Source: Planococcus wigleyi
GTDB taxonomy: Bacteria; Bacillota; Bacilli; Bacillales_A; Planococcaceae
Direction: 5' to 3'
Assembly: GCF_014836985.1 (NCBI RefSeq)
Contig: NZ_JACSPU010000003.1
Span: 124,001-188,000, forward strand
Length of the DNA: 64,000 bases
In this document: piece by piece, positions 1 to 7,775 of the stretch
How positions within the stretch are numbered: the stretch's first letter is position 1
How the letters are laid out: every line of letters starts with the position of its first letter
The notes under the pieces: model-generated
What the model saw: only the letters and a program-made list of their open reading frames with translations
Databases searched by the model: none
Told to the model about the DNA's origin: nothing
Program-made: the position numbers and the translations under genes

Positions 1-64
1 TCTGGCCTTTCATGTTCTTCGCATTGTAGAGTGCAAGATCCATATAAAATTCATGGCTTGACAT
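1..64 (-). CDS. ribD: RibD bifunctional riboflavin deaminase/reductase, N-terminal fragment
   Basis: Only the first 21 codons are inside the window; the gene runs off the left edge. The start ATG is at 64 and reads MSSHEFYMDLALYNAKNMKG, the typical opening of RibD (a (M/Y)M-LAL-AK pattern before the deaminase zinc site). A GGGGAGG ribosome site lies about 9 bases upstream, inside the 3' end of ribA, and the genes overlap by 14 bases, so they are translationally linked. RibD deaminates and reduces the pyrimidine product of GTP cyclohydrolase II in riboflavin synthesis. The identity rests on 21 residues plus the ribA neighbour. Confidence 0.7.
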   Translation of the reverse strand, partial: MSSHEFYMDLALYNAKNMKGQ

Positions 65-812
65 GGACAATATCCTCCCCGTCTTTAAGATGGCCGGAGC
101 GGTTGATTTTGGTCTGCAGGTAGTTGGCGTTGTATTCGGATTCGTCTCCCCACAGAGAGGTTCTTGAAGCGATTTGAAGACCGGCTTTTTCAATGGCCGC
201 CACTTTTTTCGGATTATTGGTCATCAACGTAACCGGCTTGGTACGCAATGCTTGCAGCACGGCGATGGCATCTCCGTAATTTCTGGAATCATCCACGTAG
301 CCTAAGCGTTCATTGGCTTCAACAGTATCGTAGCCATTTTCCTGCAATACGTATGCCATCGCTTTGCTGAACAAACCGATGCCGCGTCCTTCGTGGTTTG
401 CCAAATAAAATAATGCGCCAGTGCCATGGTCTGTAATTCGTTTCATGGATTGTTTCAATTGATAGCCGCAATCACAGCGTTTGCTGCCAAAAATGTCACC
501 TGTATGGCAGATGGAGTGCATGCGGATCAAGGCTTCTGCATCATTTTCAAAATCTCCATAAACAAGAACGCTTGATTGCTGATATTCTGCAAGATTTGCT
601 GAGCTCAACTTTTCGATGATGCTCTCGTAATCTTCAGTCACTTCTTCAAGGCTCAACCAGCAATACCAGTTGAATACGAACGTTTCATCATATAAGTTCA
701 CCGGCAGCCGAATTGGTCCAACTAAATAGACGGCACCTTCTTCTGTTTTAATCATTTGGATTTTTTCTTTTAATATCGCAAATACTTTTGGATCTAATTT
801 CATGTCTGTCAT
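51..812 (-). CDS. ribA: GTP cyclohydrolase II (stand-alone RibA)
   Basis: 253-residue protein of the GTP cyclohydrolase II family, which opens GTP to the first pyrimidine intermediate of riboflavin synthesis. The zinc-binding segment is visible as RMHSICHTGD...KRCDCG (three Cys), followed by the GRGIGL loop and the TNNPKK segment that contacts substrate. The usual fused DHBP synthase (RibB) domain is absent; residues 1-85 are instead a short lineage-type N-terminal region. It overlaps the downstream ribD start by 14 bases. No FMN riboswitch is seen upstream. In many Bacillota ribD precedes ribA/ribBA, so RibA followed by RibD is a less usual order. Confidence 0.9.
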   Translation of the reverse strand: MTDMKLDPKVFAILKEKIQMIKTEEGAVYLVGPIRLPVNLYDETFVFNWYCWLSLEEVTEDYESIIEKLSSANLAEYQQSSVLVYGDFENDAEALIRMHSICHTGDIFGSKRCDCGYQLKQSMKRITDHGTGALFYLANHEGRGIGLFSKAMAYVLQENGYDTVEANERLGYVDDSRNYGDAIAVLQALRTKPVTLMTNNPKKVAAIEKAGLQIASRTSLWGDESEYNANYLQTKINRSGHLKDGEDIVHVKP

Positions 813-902
813 CCTGTTTCCCCCTATATGAACCTTATCTCTATGATATCTTACTACATCATGTTACTAAAAGTAAGTAATAAGCACTTTATTGTTTATA
901 AA

Positions 903-917
903 TAATAATTATTATCA
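903..917. promoter_or_regulatory. Fur box-like 7-1-7 palindrome
   Basis: The sequence TAATAATTATTATCA matches the Fur box core TGATAATnATTATCA at 13 of 14 defined positions. It lies in the divergent region between ribA (minus) and the ferritin gene (plus), so it could control either. The identification is by consensus only. Confidence 0.6.
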
Positions 918-986
918 TTTGAAAATAACTAAATCCCATTACAAGTGATATTTATTCTCAATTAAATAATAATATTCTCATTTGAT

Positions 987-1015
987 TTGATTATCTGATG
1001 GCGCTGTGGTATATT
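987..1015 (+). promoter_or_regulatory. Probable sigma-A promoter of the ferritin gene
   Basis: A -35-like TTGATT (987-992) is separated by 17 bases from a -10-like TATATT (1010-1015), 46 bases before the chosen ferritin start. A PerR-type box begins 8 bases after the -10. Confidence 0.5.
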
Positions 1016-1022
1016 ATCTACA

Positions 1023-1037
1023 TTATAATAATTCTAA
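1023..1037. promoter_or_regulatory. PerR box in the ferritin 5' region
   Basis: TTATAATAATTCTAA matches the PerR consensus TTATAATnATTATAA at 13 of 14 defined positions. It sits over the probable transcription start of the ferritin gene, where a bound repressor would block transcription. This suggests peroxide- or metal-dependent expression. Confidence 0.65.
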
Positions 1038-1060
1038 ATAAGAAATCAGGAGGAATGAAC

Positions 1061-1558
1061 ATGTTATCAGAAAAATTGACGAATGCATTGAATGATCAAT
1101 TCAATAATGAATTACAGGCAGCACATGCTTACACCGCAATGGCGGCGTATTTCTCCAAAAAAGGCTATCACGGATTTGCCAATTTCTATTTGATCCAATC
1201 AAGAGAAGAGCATTACCATGCCATGAAATTCTATCATTACTTGGTGACAATGGATGAAAAGCCGGTTTTGCAAGCTTTGACTGAACCCAAAAATCATTTT
1301 GTCAGCGCATTGGACGTACTGGAAAGTTCATTGTCACAGGAAAAATCGGTGACCAGCAATATTTATGCATTGGTTACATTGGCCGATGAGTTGCAGGAAC
1401 ATGCCACACTTTCCTTCCTGGACTGGTTCATCGAAGAGCAAATGGAGGAAGAAAAATCCTTCCGCGACATCATTGCAAGAGTAAGAGCCATTGAAGAAGG
1501 CGGAGAGTACTTCCTGAAAATGGACGACGAATTTGCCCAGAGAAAACTGGAAGATTAA
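1061..1558 (+). CDS. Ferritin (non-heme bacterial ferritin)
   Basis: 165-residue ferritin that stores iron as ferric mineral in a 24-subunit shell. Ferroxidase ligands are visible in the N-terminal helix (NELQAAHAY) and in SREEHYHAMKF, with further Glu in DELQEHATLSF. The ATG at 1061 (MLSEKL) is chosen because AGGAGG (1048-1053) lies 7 bases upstream; in-frame codons further 5' have no ribosome site. A Fur-like and a PerR-like box precede it and a terminator follows at 1568-1596. The adjacent FetAB exporter fits a role in iron and peroxide homeostasis. Confidence 0.9.
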   Translation: MLSEKLTNALNDQFNNELQAAHAYTAMAAYFSKKGYHGFANFYLIQSREEHYHAMKFYHYLVTMDEKPVLQALTEPKNHFVSALDVLESSLSQEKSVTSNIYALVTLADELQEHATLSFLDWFIEEQMEEEKSFRDIIARVRAIEEGGEYFLKMDDEFAQRKLED

Positions 1559-1567
1559 TAAAGCGAG

Positions 1568-1596
1568 CAGCACATAGCAAAATATGTGCTGTTTTT
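1568..1596 (+). terminator. Rho-independent terminator after ferritin
   Basis: A 9-bp stem (CAGCACATA / TATGTGCTG) with a 6-base loop is followed by five T residues, 10 bases after the ferritin stop codon. Confidence 0.8.
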
Positions 1597-1619
1597 CTGC
1601 TCGAAAGGATGTGAGGTTC

Positions 1620-2351
1620 GTGTCTGTAACCTACAAACCGGCTATACATTTTAATCACGTGGATTTTTCATTTGGGAAAAATCAAATTTTAAAAGGCATT
1701 ACCGGCTCGTTCCCAGAAGGCAAGATTACGACGCTCGTAGGCCCTTCGGGAGCCGGTAAAACAACATTGTTGAAGTTATGCAATGGTTTATTGTCTCCTG
1801 CTGCTGGAGAAGTCTACATTAAAGACCGGCCCATTGAAGACTATGAGCCTGTTGAGCTGCGCCGAATGGTCGGCATTGCACTTCAAAGCGCTCCAATGGT
1901 TGGCGGCAGCGTCTATAAAAATTTAGGCCTGCCACTGGAGCTGCAGGGAAAGTCTTTATCCAAAGCCGAAGCGGTTGAATTGCTGCATGATGTCGGGCTG
2001 GAAGAGGAACTGCTGGAGCGGAAAGTCAAAGACTTATCCGGTGGCCAGCGCCAAAAGGTCTCTATTGCCCGGACATTGGTCAACAAACCAGAGGTTTTGC
2101 TGCTCGACGAAATCACTTCTTCTTTGGACCGCACTTCTTTGAAAGAAATTGAGGAATTGATCGTCAAAATCAACCGGAAATACGGGACGACTATTATTTG
2201 GATCACCCATAACCTCCAGCAAGCCCTGGAAATCGGTGATTTCACATGGGTGATGATGGACGGCGAAGTGGTGGAGACAGGAGAAAGCGATTTGCTCAAT
2301 GACCCGTCCAATGACAAGGTCAGACGGTTTGTCAGGGGGGAAGCGGGATGA
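1620..2351 (+). CDS. fetA: ABC transporter ATP-binding protein, FetA/YbbL type
   Basis: 243-residue ABC ATPase. Walker A (GPSGAGKTT, about residues 41-49), the signature LSGGQ (about 139-143), Walker B (VLLLDE, about 159-164) and the H-loop (ITH) are all present. It overlaps the next gene, an UPF0014/FetB permease, by ATGA; this pair is the E. coli FetAB (YbbLM) type, reported to export iron and lower peroxide stress. The GTG at 1620 is preferred over longer in-frame options because AAAGGA/GTGAGG lies just upstream and the longer form would start inside the preceding terminator. The link to iron is supported by the ferritin gene next door. Confidence 0.82.
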   Translation: MSVTYKPAIHFNHVDFSFGKNQILKGITGSFPEGKITTLVGPSGAGKTTLLKLCNGLLSPAAGEVYIKDRPIEDYEPVELRRMVGIALQSAPMVGGSVYKNLGLPLELQGKSLSKAEAVELLHDVGLEEELLERKVKDLSGGQRQKVSIARTLVNKPEVLLLDEITSSLDRTSLKEIEELIVKINRKYGTTIIWITHNLQQALEIGDFTWVMMDGEVVETGESDLLNDPSNDKVRRFVRGEAG

Positions 2352-3106
2352 GCTATTTAACGTTATCGATCACTTTGATTTTTGTTGTCATTCCGCTCTT
2401 GTTGTCTAAAACGCTGAAACTGGGGCTGGAACGGGACACGATCATCGCCACACTGCGTTCGATCGTGCAATTGCTGGCGGTCGGCTATGTATTGAAATTT
2501 GTTTTTGATTCGGAAAGCCTGATCTATATTTTTCTGATGGTCGCTTTGATGATTGTGGCAGCTACCCATAATGCCCAGAAAAAAGGGGCAGCGATTCAAG
2601 GAATCACCACGAAAGTAGCTGTCACCTTGGTGTTTGTAGAAGTATTGACGCAAGGCATTTTGCTGGGCTTCAATATTACGCCTGCCACCGCGCAATACAT
2701 CATTCCGATCAGCGGAATGGTCATCGGGAATTCAATGGTGCTGTCGATTCTCTTCCTCAACCGTTTTACAGCTGAAGTCGAGTCGCATCAAGATGAGACC
2801 GAACTGATCCTGTCGCTTGGAGGAACACCCAAACAAGCCATCCATACACAATTGATCAATTCGATAAAAGCAAGTATGATCCCGACCATCGAAAGCCAGA
2901 AGACGGTCGGGCTTGTGCAGCTGCCGGGAATGATGAGCGGGCAGATCATCGCTGGAGCGGATCCGATTCAAGCGGTCCAATTCCAGCTGCTGATCATGTT
3001 TCTGTTGTTGACAACAGCCGCTGTCACCAGTGTCATGCTGGGCTTCTTGTCTTATCCGACTTTGTTCAATCAACGGATGCAAGTAATGAGTAAGAACATT
3101 AGTTAA
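2348..3106 (+). CDS. fetB: ABC transporter permease, FetB/UPF0014 family
   Basis: 252-residue membrane protein with about seven hydrophobic segments and the family hallmarks LGLERDTIIATLRSIVQLLAVG near the N-terminus and KTVGLVQLPGMMSGQIIAGADP in the second half. It is the membrane partner of the preceding ATPase (ATGA overlap) and probably exports iron, by analogy with E. coli FetB. The operon ends in a terminator at 3111-3147 shared with the convergent gene. Confidence 0.85.
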   Translation: MSYLTLSITLIFVVIPLLLSKTLKLGLERDTIIATLRSIVQLLAVGYVLKFVFDSESLIYIFLMVALMIVAATHNAQKKGAAIQGITTKVAVTLVFVEVLTQGILLGFNITPATAQYIIPISGMVIGNSMVLSILFLNRFTAEVESHQDETELILSLGGTPKQAIHTQLINSIKASMIPTIESQKTVGLVQLPGMMSGQIIAGADPIQAVQFQLLIMFLLLTTAAVTSVMLGFLSYPTLFNQRMQVMSKNIS

Positions 3107-3110
3107 GATA

Positions 3111-3147
3111 AAGACAAATTCGGGTTTACCGGATTTGTCTTTTTTTA
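3111..3147. terminator. Terminator between convergent fetB and the reductase gene
   Basis: A stem of about 11-13 bp (AAGACAAATTCGG / CCGGATTTGTCTT) with loop GTTTA is followed by a T-run on the plus strand. It closes fetAB, and its A-rich 5' side may help on the minus strand. Confidence 0.8.
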
Positions 3148-3183
3148 TTGGAAAAACGGAGCTCTTCCGGTCGTATTCTCGTT

Positions 3184-4245
3184 TCAATAAGGAAAAAAAG
3201 AATCGATTTCAAAAGTTCCGGAACCCGGGAGGCTTTCAACTAAGTTTGAACCGAAAAGAGCGGCCGGTGTGTAGGAGCCGCCTTCGATTTTTTTCTCCAG
3301 TAAGCGGCAGACGATTTCTAATGAACCATAAACAGTCAGATCGTAAACATTCGCTGTTTGGATCCGAGCGACTTTGATGACGCCTTTCCGGTTTTTGGCT
3401 TCTCCCCAAATATAAGCGGGGGAATTGGCGCGTAAATCGCTATCCGGGCCTTTGATCCGCTTCTCCACTTGTTTTTCCAGCTTCTCTTTCACCCAATCCG
3501 TGGCCAATAACGGACCTGCGGCGCCCATCAAACGGGCGCTGTATAGTTGCGCCTTTGGCATAGGGATCCAAGCGGAAATGTTCGGGATGCCAGTAGTATA
3601 AAAAGCTGTGGAAACATCTCCCCAAGGAATTCCCATCGCAGAGCGTGAACCGCGTCCGAAATCGATGATCCGGCGCTGTTTGCCAATCGGAACCGCCTCC
3701 AGCACACCATTTTTTCTGTGCATGCTGCCGGATCCCAAACCTTGGATCATGGTTTTGAAGGTACCAGGTGAGATCCCGGAATCCGAATCGAACCCGAGTG
3801 ACAATTCCGTTGCGTCCGGCATTTCTTCCTTCAACTTTAAGGCGATGCAATCTGTCGGTACGACGTCAAAGCCGACTCCTGAACAAAGAACAATCCCTTT
3901 TTCTTTGGCCCGTTCATGTTGGGAGTGGGTATGTTCGAATACAGAAACTTCACCGGTAATGTCCAAGTAATCCGTTTCGGCTGACAGGCAGGCCTCAATC
4001 ATAAGTGCACTGGTTATTTCAAAAGGGCCGGCACAATGGAGAACCAAGTCGATTTCCTTCAAATGGTCTGCTGCCTGGTCGTTTAAGGGGAATGCTTGAA
4101 ATTCCAAAGACAATTCTTCTGCTAAGGGACGGATCTTCTCAGCATTGCGGCCACTAAGCACCGGTGACATTCCTCTTCTGACAGCTTCCCGGGCAATCAG
4201 TTCTCCGGTATAACCATTTGCTCCATATATCATCCATTTGTTCAT
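3184..4245 (-). CDS. Saccharopine dehydrogenase-like NAD(P)-dependent reductase
   Basis: 353-residue protein with an N-terminal Rossmann fold (MIYGANGYTGELIAREA, with a GxxGxTG-like nucleotide loop) and the HCAGPF motif typical of the saccharopine dehydrogenase NADP-binding family, which includes trans-acting enoyl reductases. The C-terminal domain has no feature that fixes the substrate. The ATG start has GAGGAGC about 8 bases upstream. It is transcribed alone, convergent to fetAB. Calling it a true lysine-pathway saccharopine dehydrogenase would go too far. Confidence 0.75.
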   Translation of the reverse strand: MNKWMIYGANGYTGELIAREAVRRGMSPVLSGRNAEKIRPLAEELSLEFQAFPLNDQAADHLKEIDLVLHCAGPFEITSALMIEACLSAETDYLDITGEVSVFEHTHSQHERAKEKGIVLCSGVGFDVVPTDCIALKLKEEMPDATELSLGFDSDSGISPGTFKTMIQGLGSGSMHRKNGVLEAVPIGKQRRIIDFGRGSRSAMGIPWGDVSTAFYTTGIPNISAWIPMPKAQLYSARLMGAAGPLLATDWVKEKLEKQVEKRIKGPDSDLRANSPAYIWGEAKNRKGVIKVARIQTANVYDLTVYGSLEIVCRLLEKKIEGGSYTPAALFGSNLVESLPGSGTFEIDSFFPY

Positions 4246-4422
4246 TCTATTTGCTCCTCGTTATACGTCTTTCTAATGGTATTCTGTAAAAATGATCGAA
4301 ACCCTTTGTTTGGATTCACATGGTCAAGAAAGTTGCAGTATTTCTCTTTATCTAAATAAAAGCTTCTTTTCTTACTGGTAATTTCCATTCGTTCTTATTA
4401 ACATATTTTTACTAATCAATCA

Positions 4423-4451
4423 TTGACTCTAAAAACGATAGATGCTTTAAT
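4423..4451 (+). promoter_or_regulatory. Probable promoter of the DUF485-ActP operon
   Basis: TTGACT (4423-4428), a 17-base spacer and TTTAAT (4446-4451) fit a sigma-A promoter about 45 bases before the DUF485 start. Confidence 0.45.
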
Positions 4452-4496
4452 TGTTTATAGATTCAGAAAAAATAAAAAATTAAAGGGGTGGAGAAT

Positions 4497-4889
4497 GTGG
4501 AGAAAGTCATCACAAGCACGGAGAAACAGCGTGAAAGTGAAAATGAGAATCAGGTGCATGAGAGACCTGACGGGCATATACCGGATTTTCAGCAGATTGA
4601 AAACTCAGCAGGTTTCAGGGATTTGATGCGCAGAAAGAAACGTTTTTTGATTCCGACGACTATTTTATTTTTAGGACTTTATCTATTATTTAATATTGTG
4701 ATTTCTTACACGAATTGGTTAGACGCCACTTTTATCGGGGACATCACTTGGGCATGGGTGTTTGCGTTCAGTCTATTTGCTATGACTTGGATACTTGTAA
4801 CCGTTTACATGAAGCGTGCAGAGAAATTCGATGAAATGGCTAAAGATACACTGAAGGAATTTGATTATGACGAGGAGGAAACTCGATGA
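4497..4889 (+). CDS. DUF485 family membrane protein (YwcB-like)
   Basis: About 130 residues: a hydrophilic N-terminal tail of roughly 45 residues, then two transmembrane segments (LIPTTILFLGLYLLFNIVI and WAWVFAFSLFAMTWILVTV) and an acidic C-terminus, the DUF485 layout. These proteins are encoded with solute:sodium symporters of the acetate type and are thought to be accessory subunits. It overlaps actP by four bases (ATGA). A GTG at 4497 with AAAGGGG 8 bases upstream is chosen; a GTG at 4488 lies inside that ribosome site. Confidence 0.8.
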   Translation: MEKVITSTEKQRESENENQVHERPDGHIPDFQQIENSAGFRDLMRRKKRFLIPTTILFLGLYLLFNIVISYTNWLDATFIGDITWAWVFAFSLFAMTWILVTVYMKRAEKFDEMAKDTLKEFDYDEEETR

Positions 4890-6421
4890 ATGCTACGGTT
4901 ATAGCCATTTTTGTTTTTATAGTTGGGATTACCCTTGTCATTACTTATTATGCAGCAAAACGGACAAACTCCGCGAGTGATTTTTATACTGCGGGAGGCG
5001 GTTTAACCGGCTGGCAGAATGGGTTGGCTATTGCGGGAGATTATTTATCAGCCGCCTCTTTTCTTGGGATTGCAGGGGCGATAGCTTTGTTCGGATTTGA
5101 TGGCTTTCTTTTCTCCATCGGCTACCTTGTCGCTTATTTGGTAGTACTGTTCATCGTTGCTGAACCATTGCGCAACTTAGGGAAATACACTCTCGCTGAC
5201 ATGATCAATGCCCGTTTTAATGCGAAAAAAGTTCGTGGGGCAGCGGCGTTAAGCTCTATCACCATCGTTATTTTTTACATGATTGCACAGCTGGTGGGTG
5301 CAGGTGCATTGATTCAGCTGCTGTTTGGCATAGATTACATTTGGGCGGTTCTGCTTGTCGGAGTTATGATGACCATCTATGTTTTGTTCGGTGGGATGAC
5401 TGCTACAAGTTGGGTGCAAATCATCAAAGCTGTTCTGTTGATGGTCGGTACAGTCATTTTATCTTTCCTTGTATTAAAGAATTTCAATTTCAATATACTG
5501 GAAATGTTTGCGCAAATGAAAACGGCTACGCCTCACGGAGAAGCCTATTTAAGTCCGGGAGTTAGATACAAAATTCCTTTGGATACCATTTCGTTGATGC
5601 TGGCTCTAGTATTGGGTACTGCAGGACTGCCGCATATCCTTATGCGCTTCTTTACTGTAAAAGATGCAAAAACTGCACGAAGCTCGGTCATGTGGGCTAC
5701 ATGGATCGTCGGAATTTTCTACGTTATGACGATTTTCCTTGGTTTCGGCGCAGCCGCTTTCGTTGGATCTGATTTAATTACTTCCACAAATCCGGCCGGT
5801 AACATGGCGGCACCGTTATTGGCTCAAGCATTAGGTGGAGACATACTGATGTCATTCATTTCGGCAGTCGCATTTGCAACGATTCTCGCTGTAGTAGCGG
5901 GGTTGGTTTTGACAGGTGCTTCAGCTTTTGCCCATGATATTTACGGCCAAATCATCAAAAAAGGCCAAGCGACTGAGCGCCAGCAAATGTTGGCGGCACG
6001 CTATGCGTCTCTTGGGGTTTCGGCGTTCTCGATTCTTTTGGCAATCTTTGCCCAAAGCTTGAACGTAGCGTTCCTGGTATCACTGGCATTCTGTATTGCT
6101 GCCAGTGCGAATCTACCGGTTATCGTCTACACGATCTTCTGGAAACGCTTCAATACAACGGGAGCGATATCGGCGATTCTGACAGGCTTAATTTCAGCGT
6201 TAGTGCTGGTATCGCTCAGCCCGAGCGTAATGAGTCCGGAAGTCGGCGCCGCAATTTTAGTGGGCGACCCGATCTTCCCATTGACGAATCCGGCTCTGTT
6301 ATCTGTGCCGCTTGGTTTCATCGGCGGATGGGTTGGAACGATGCTATCGAAAGAAAAAGACCTCAAGAAATATTCTGAAGTCAATGTCCGTGCCAATACA
6401 GGTGGATTTAGACAATTATAA
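4886..6421 (+). CDS. actP: Cation/acetate symporter (SSS family, ActP/YwcA-like)
   Basis: 511-residue protein with about 13 hydrophobic segments. It has the SSS sodium-solute symporter hallmarks: SASDFYTAGGGLTGWQNGLA near the N-terminus, AGDYLSAASFLGI in TM2, and the GLPHILMRFFTV segment typical of the acetate/glycolate branch. With the DUF485 subunit it probably takes up short-chain monocarboxylates. The length is normal for the family. A terminator follows at 6440-6465. Confidence 0.88.
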   Translation: MNATVIAIFVFIVGITLVITYYAAKRTNSASDFYTAGGGLTGWQNGLAIAGDYLSAASFLGIAGAIALFGFDGFLFSIGYLVAYLVVLFIVAEPLRNLGKYTLADMINARFNAKKVRGAAALSSITIVIFYMIAQLVGAGALIQLLFGIDYIWAVLLVGVMMTIYVLFGGMTATSWVQIIKAVLLMVGTVILSFLVLKNFNFNILEMFAQMKTATPHGEAYLSPGVRYKIPLDTISLMLALVLGTAGLPHILMRFFTVKDAKTARSSVMWATWIVGIFYVMTIFLGFGAAAFVGSDLITSTNPAGNMAAPLLAQALGGDILMSFISAVAFATILAVVAGLVLTGASAFAHDIYGQIIKKGQATERQQMLAARYASLGVSAFSILLAIFAQSLNVAFLVSLAFCIAASANLPVIVYTIFWKRFNTTGAISAILTGLISALVLVSLSPSVMSPEVGAAILVGDPIFPLTNPALLSVPLGFIGGWVGTMLSKEKDLKKYSEVNVRANTGGFRQL

Positions 6422-6439
6422 GATGGATAAATGGAAAAT

Positions 6440-6465
6440 CGATGCCTTTTGGGTGTCGGTTTTTT
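6440..6465 (+). terminator. Terminator after actP
   Basis: A 7-bp stem (CGATGCC / GGTGTCG, two G-T pairs) with a short T-rich loop is followed by a six-T run. It is modest in strength but well placed after the stop codon. Confidence 0.5.
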
Positions 6466-6548
6466 CATTGAAATAATAAAGGATTTAACAGTCTTTCGAC
6501 GAATAGAAGGAGTATGAAAATAATTGGAAATTATAAGGAGTGAATTCA

Positions 6549-7550
6549 ATGGCGAAGCTTCACTTAATTCCATATCGTGTAGAAGAAATAATGGAACAAG
6601 CACCCCAGATTCCGGAAGGCGTCCGGATGATCCAGGCACCGGAAGTATGGGCGGATGCAGAACGGGGAAAAGGAAACATCGTAGCGATTCTTGACACGGG
6701 TTGCCAGCCGGATCATCCTGACCTCAAGGATCGCATCGTAGGGGGGAGAAACTTCACCCCTGACTTTGGAGGGGATGTTGCTAATTTCGACGATAACAAC
6801 GGCCATGGCACACATGTCGCGGGGACAGTTGCTGCTTCTTTCAGGCCAGAAGGAGGAATCGCCGGTGTTGCTCCGGAAGCCCACCTGCTCATTTTAAAAG
6901 TTTTGTCAGGAGAAGGCGGCGGAGAATACCAGGGGATTATTGATGGTATCCATTTCGCGATAGATTGGAAAGGTCCAGACGGAGAAACGGTAAGCGTCAT
7001 TTCCATGTCTCTAGGCGGCCCAGAGGATGTTGAAGAGCTCCATGCAGCGATTAAGCGTGCAGTGGATGCGGGGATTCCAGTGGTCTGTGCGGCAGGAAAC
7101 GAAGGAGACGACAGTTCCGATACGGATGAATTTGCTTATCCCGGCGCATACGGTGAAGTGATTCAGGTTGGGGCAGTAGACTTTGACCGCCGAATTGCGA
7201 ACTTCAGCAACACGAATGACGAAATCGACTTGGTGGCTCCAGGCGTTGATATCTACTCAACATTTCCGGGAGGAAAACACGCCAGCTTGTCTGGTACATC
7301 CATGGCGACGCCCCATGTCTCGGGCGCTTTGGTGCTGGTCAAAAATATTGCAGAAAAAGAGTTCGCCCGTGAATTGACAGAAGCTGAGCTTTACGCCCAA
7401 TTAGTGCGCCGCACTGTGCCGCTCGGCTATCCAAAAACGGCAGAAGGCAACGGTTTGCTGGCGTTGGATATTATAAATAAGTTTGAACAATTATTAAAGC
7501 TGGTCAACACTTCTTATAGTACCGGTGTTGAAAGAAAAGAGAGAAGGTAG
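6549..7550 (+). CDS. ispA: Intracellular subtilisin-like serine protease (S8, ISP type)
   Basis: 333-residue S8 protease with the full catalytic triad: D49 (ILDTG), H86 (GHGTHVAG) and S251 (GTSMATPHVSG), plus the oxyanion Asn in AAGNEG. There is no signal peptide, and residues 6-9 read LIPY, the N-terminal inhibitory motif characteristic of Bacillus intracellular subtilisins. It therefore probably acts in the cytoplasm in protein turnover. The ATG at 6549 is chosen because AAGGAG lies 8 bases upstream; an in-frame GTG at 6540 overlaps that site. A terminator at 7556-7598 closes the gene. Confidence 0.9.
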   Translation: MAKLHLIPYRVEEIMEQAPQIPEGVRMIQAPEVWADAERGKGNIVAILDTGCQPDHPDLKDRIVGGRNFTPDFGGDVANFDDNNGHGTHVAGTVAASFRPEGGIAGVAPEAHLLILKVLSGEGGGEYQGIIDGIHFAIDWKGPDGETVSVISMSLGGPEDVEELHAAIKRAVDAGIPVVCAAGNEGDDSSDTDEFAYPGAYGEVIQVGAVDFDRRIANFSNTNDEIDLVAPGVDIYSTFPGGKHASLSGTSMATPHVSGALVLVKNIAEKEFARELTEAELYAQLVRRTVPLGYPKTAEGNGLLALDIINKFEQLLKLVNTSYSTGVERKERR

Positions 7551-7555
7551 AACAA

Positions 7556-7598
7556 AAAGCCATTCCGGCTACAACAAACGGAATGGCTTTACTTTTTT
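7556..7598 (+). terminator. Terminator after the intracellular subtilisin
   Basis: A perfect 12-bp stem (AAAGCCATTCCG / CGGAATGGCTTT) is followed by AC and six T residues. The 3' arm can also pair with 7603-7615, giving an alternative hairpin. Confidence 0.85.
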
Positions 7599-7775
7599 GA
7601 CCAAAAAGTAAAGCCTATTCTTTGACGTCCAGTCTCCAAAGCAGTATTTTTTCTTAAATTTTAGAAAAAACTGATTTGATAATTTTCTTTTGAACTTATA
7701 TACTGGTAACCAATCCTTTTCGGTAGGCGAAATAGTGGGAAGGAAATCAACGAGTCGAAAGGAAATGAACCGTTT

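Noticed and set aside
813..1060. FMN riboswitch for ribA
   Set aside because: None of the conserved FMN-element blocks are visible; the region is simple A+T-rich DNA with Fur/PerR-type boxes.
3135..3377. Plus-strand ORF opposite the reductase gene
   Set aside because: It starts inside the terminator and is opposite a well-supported minus-strand gene; a shadow frame.
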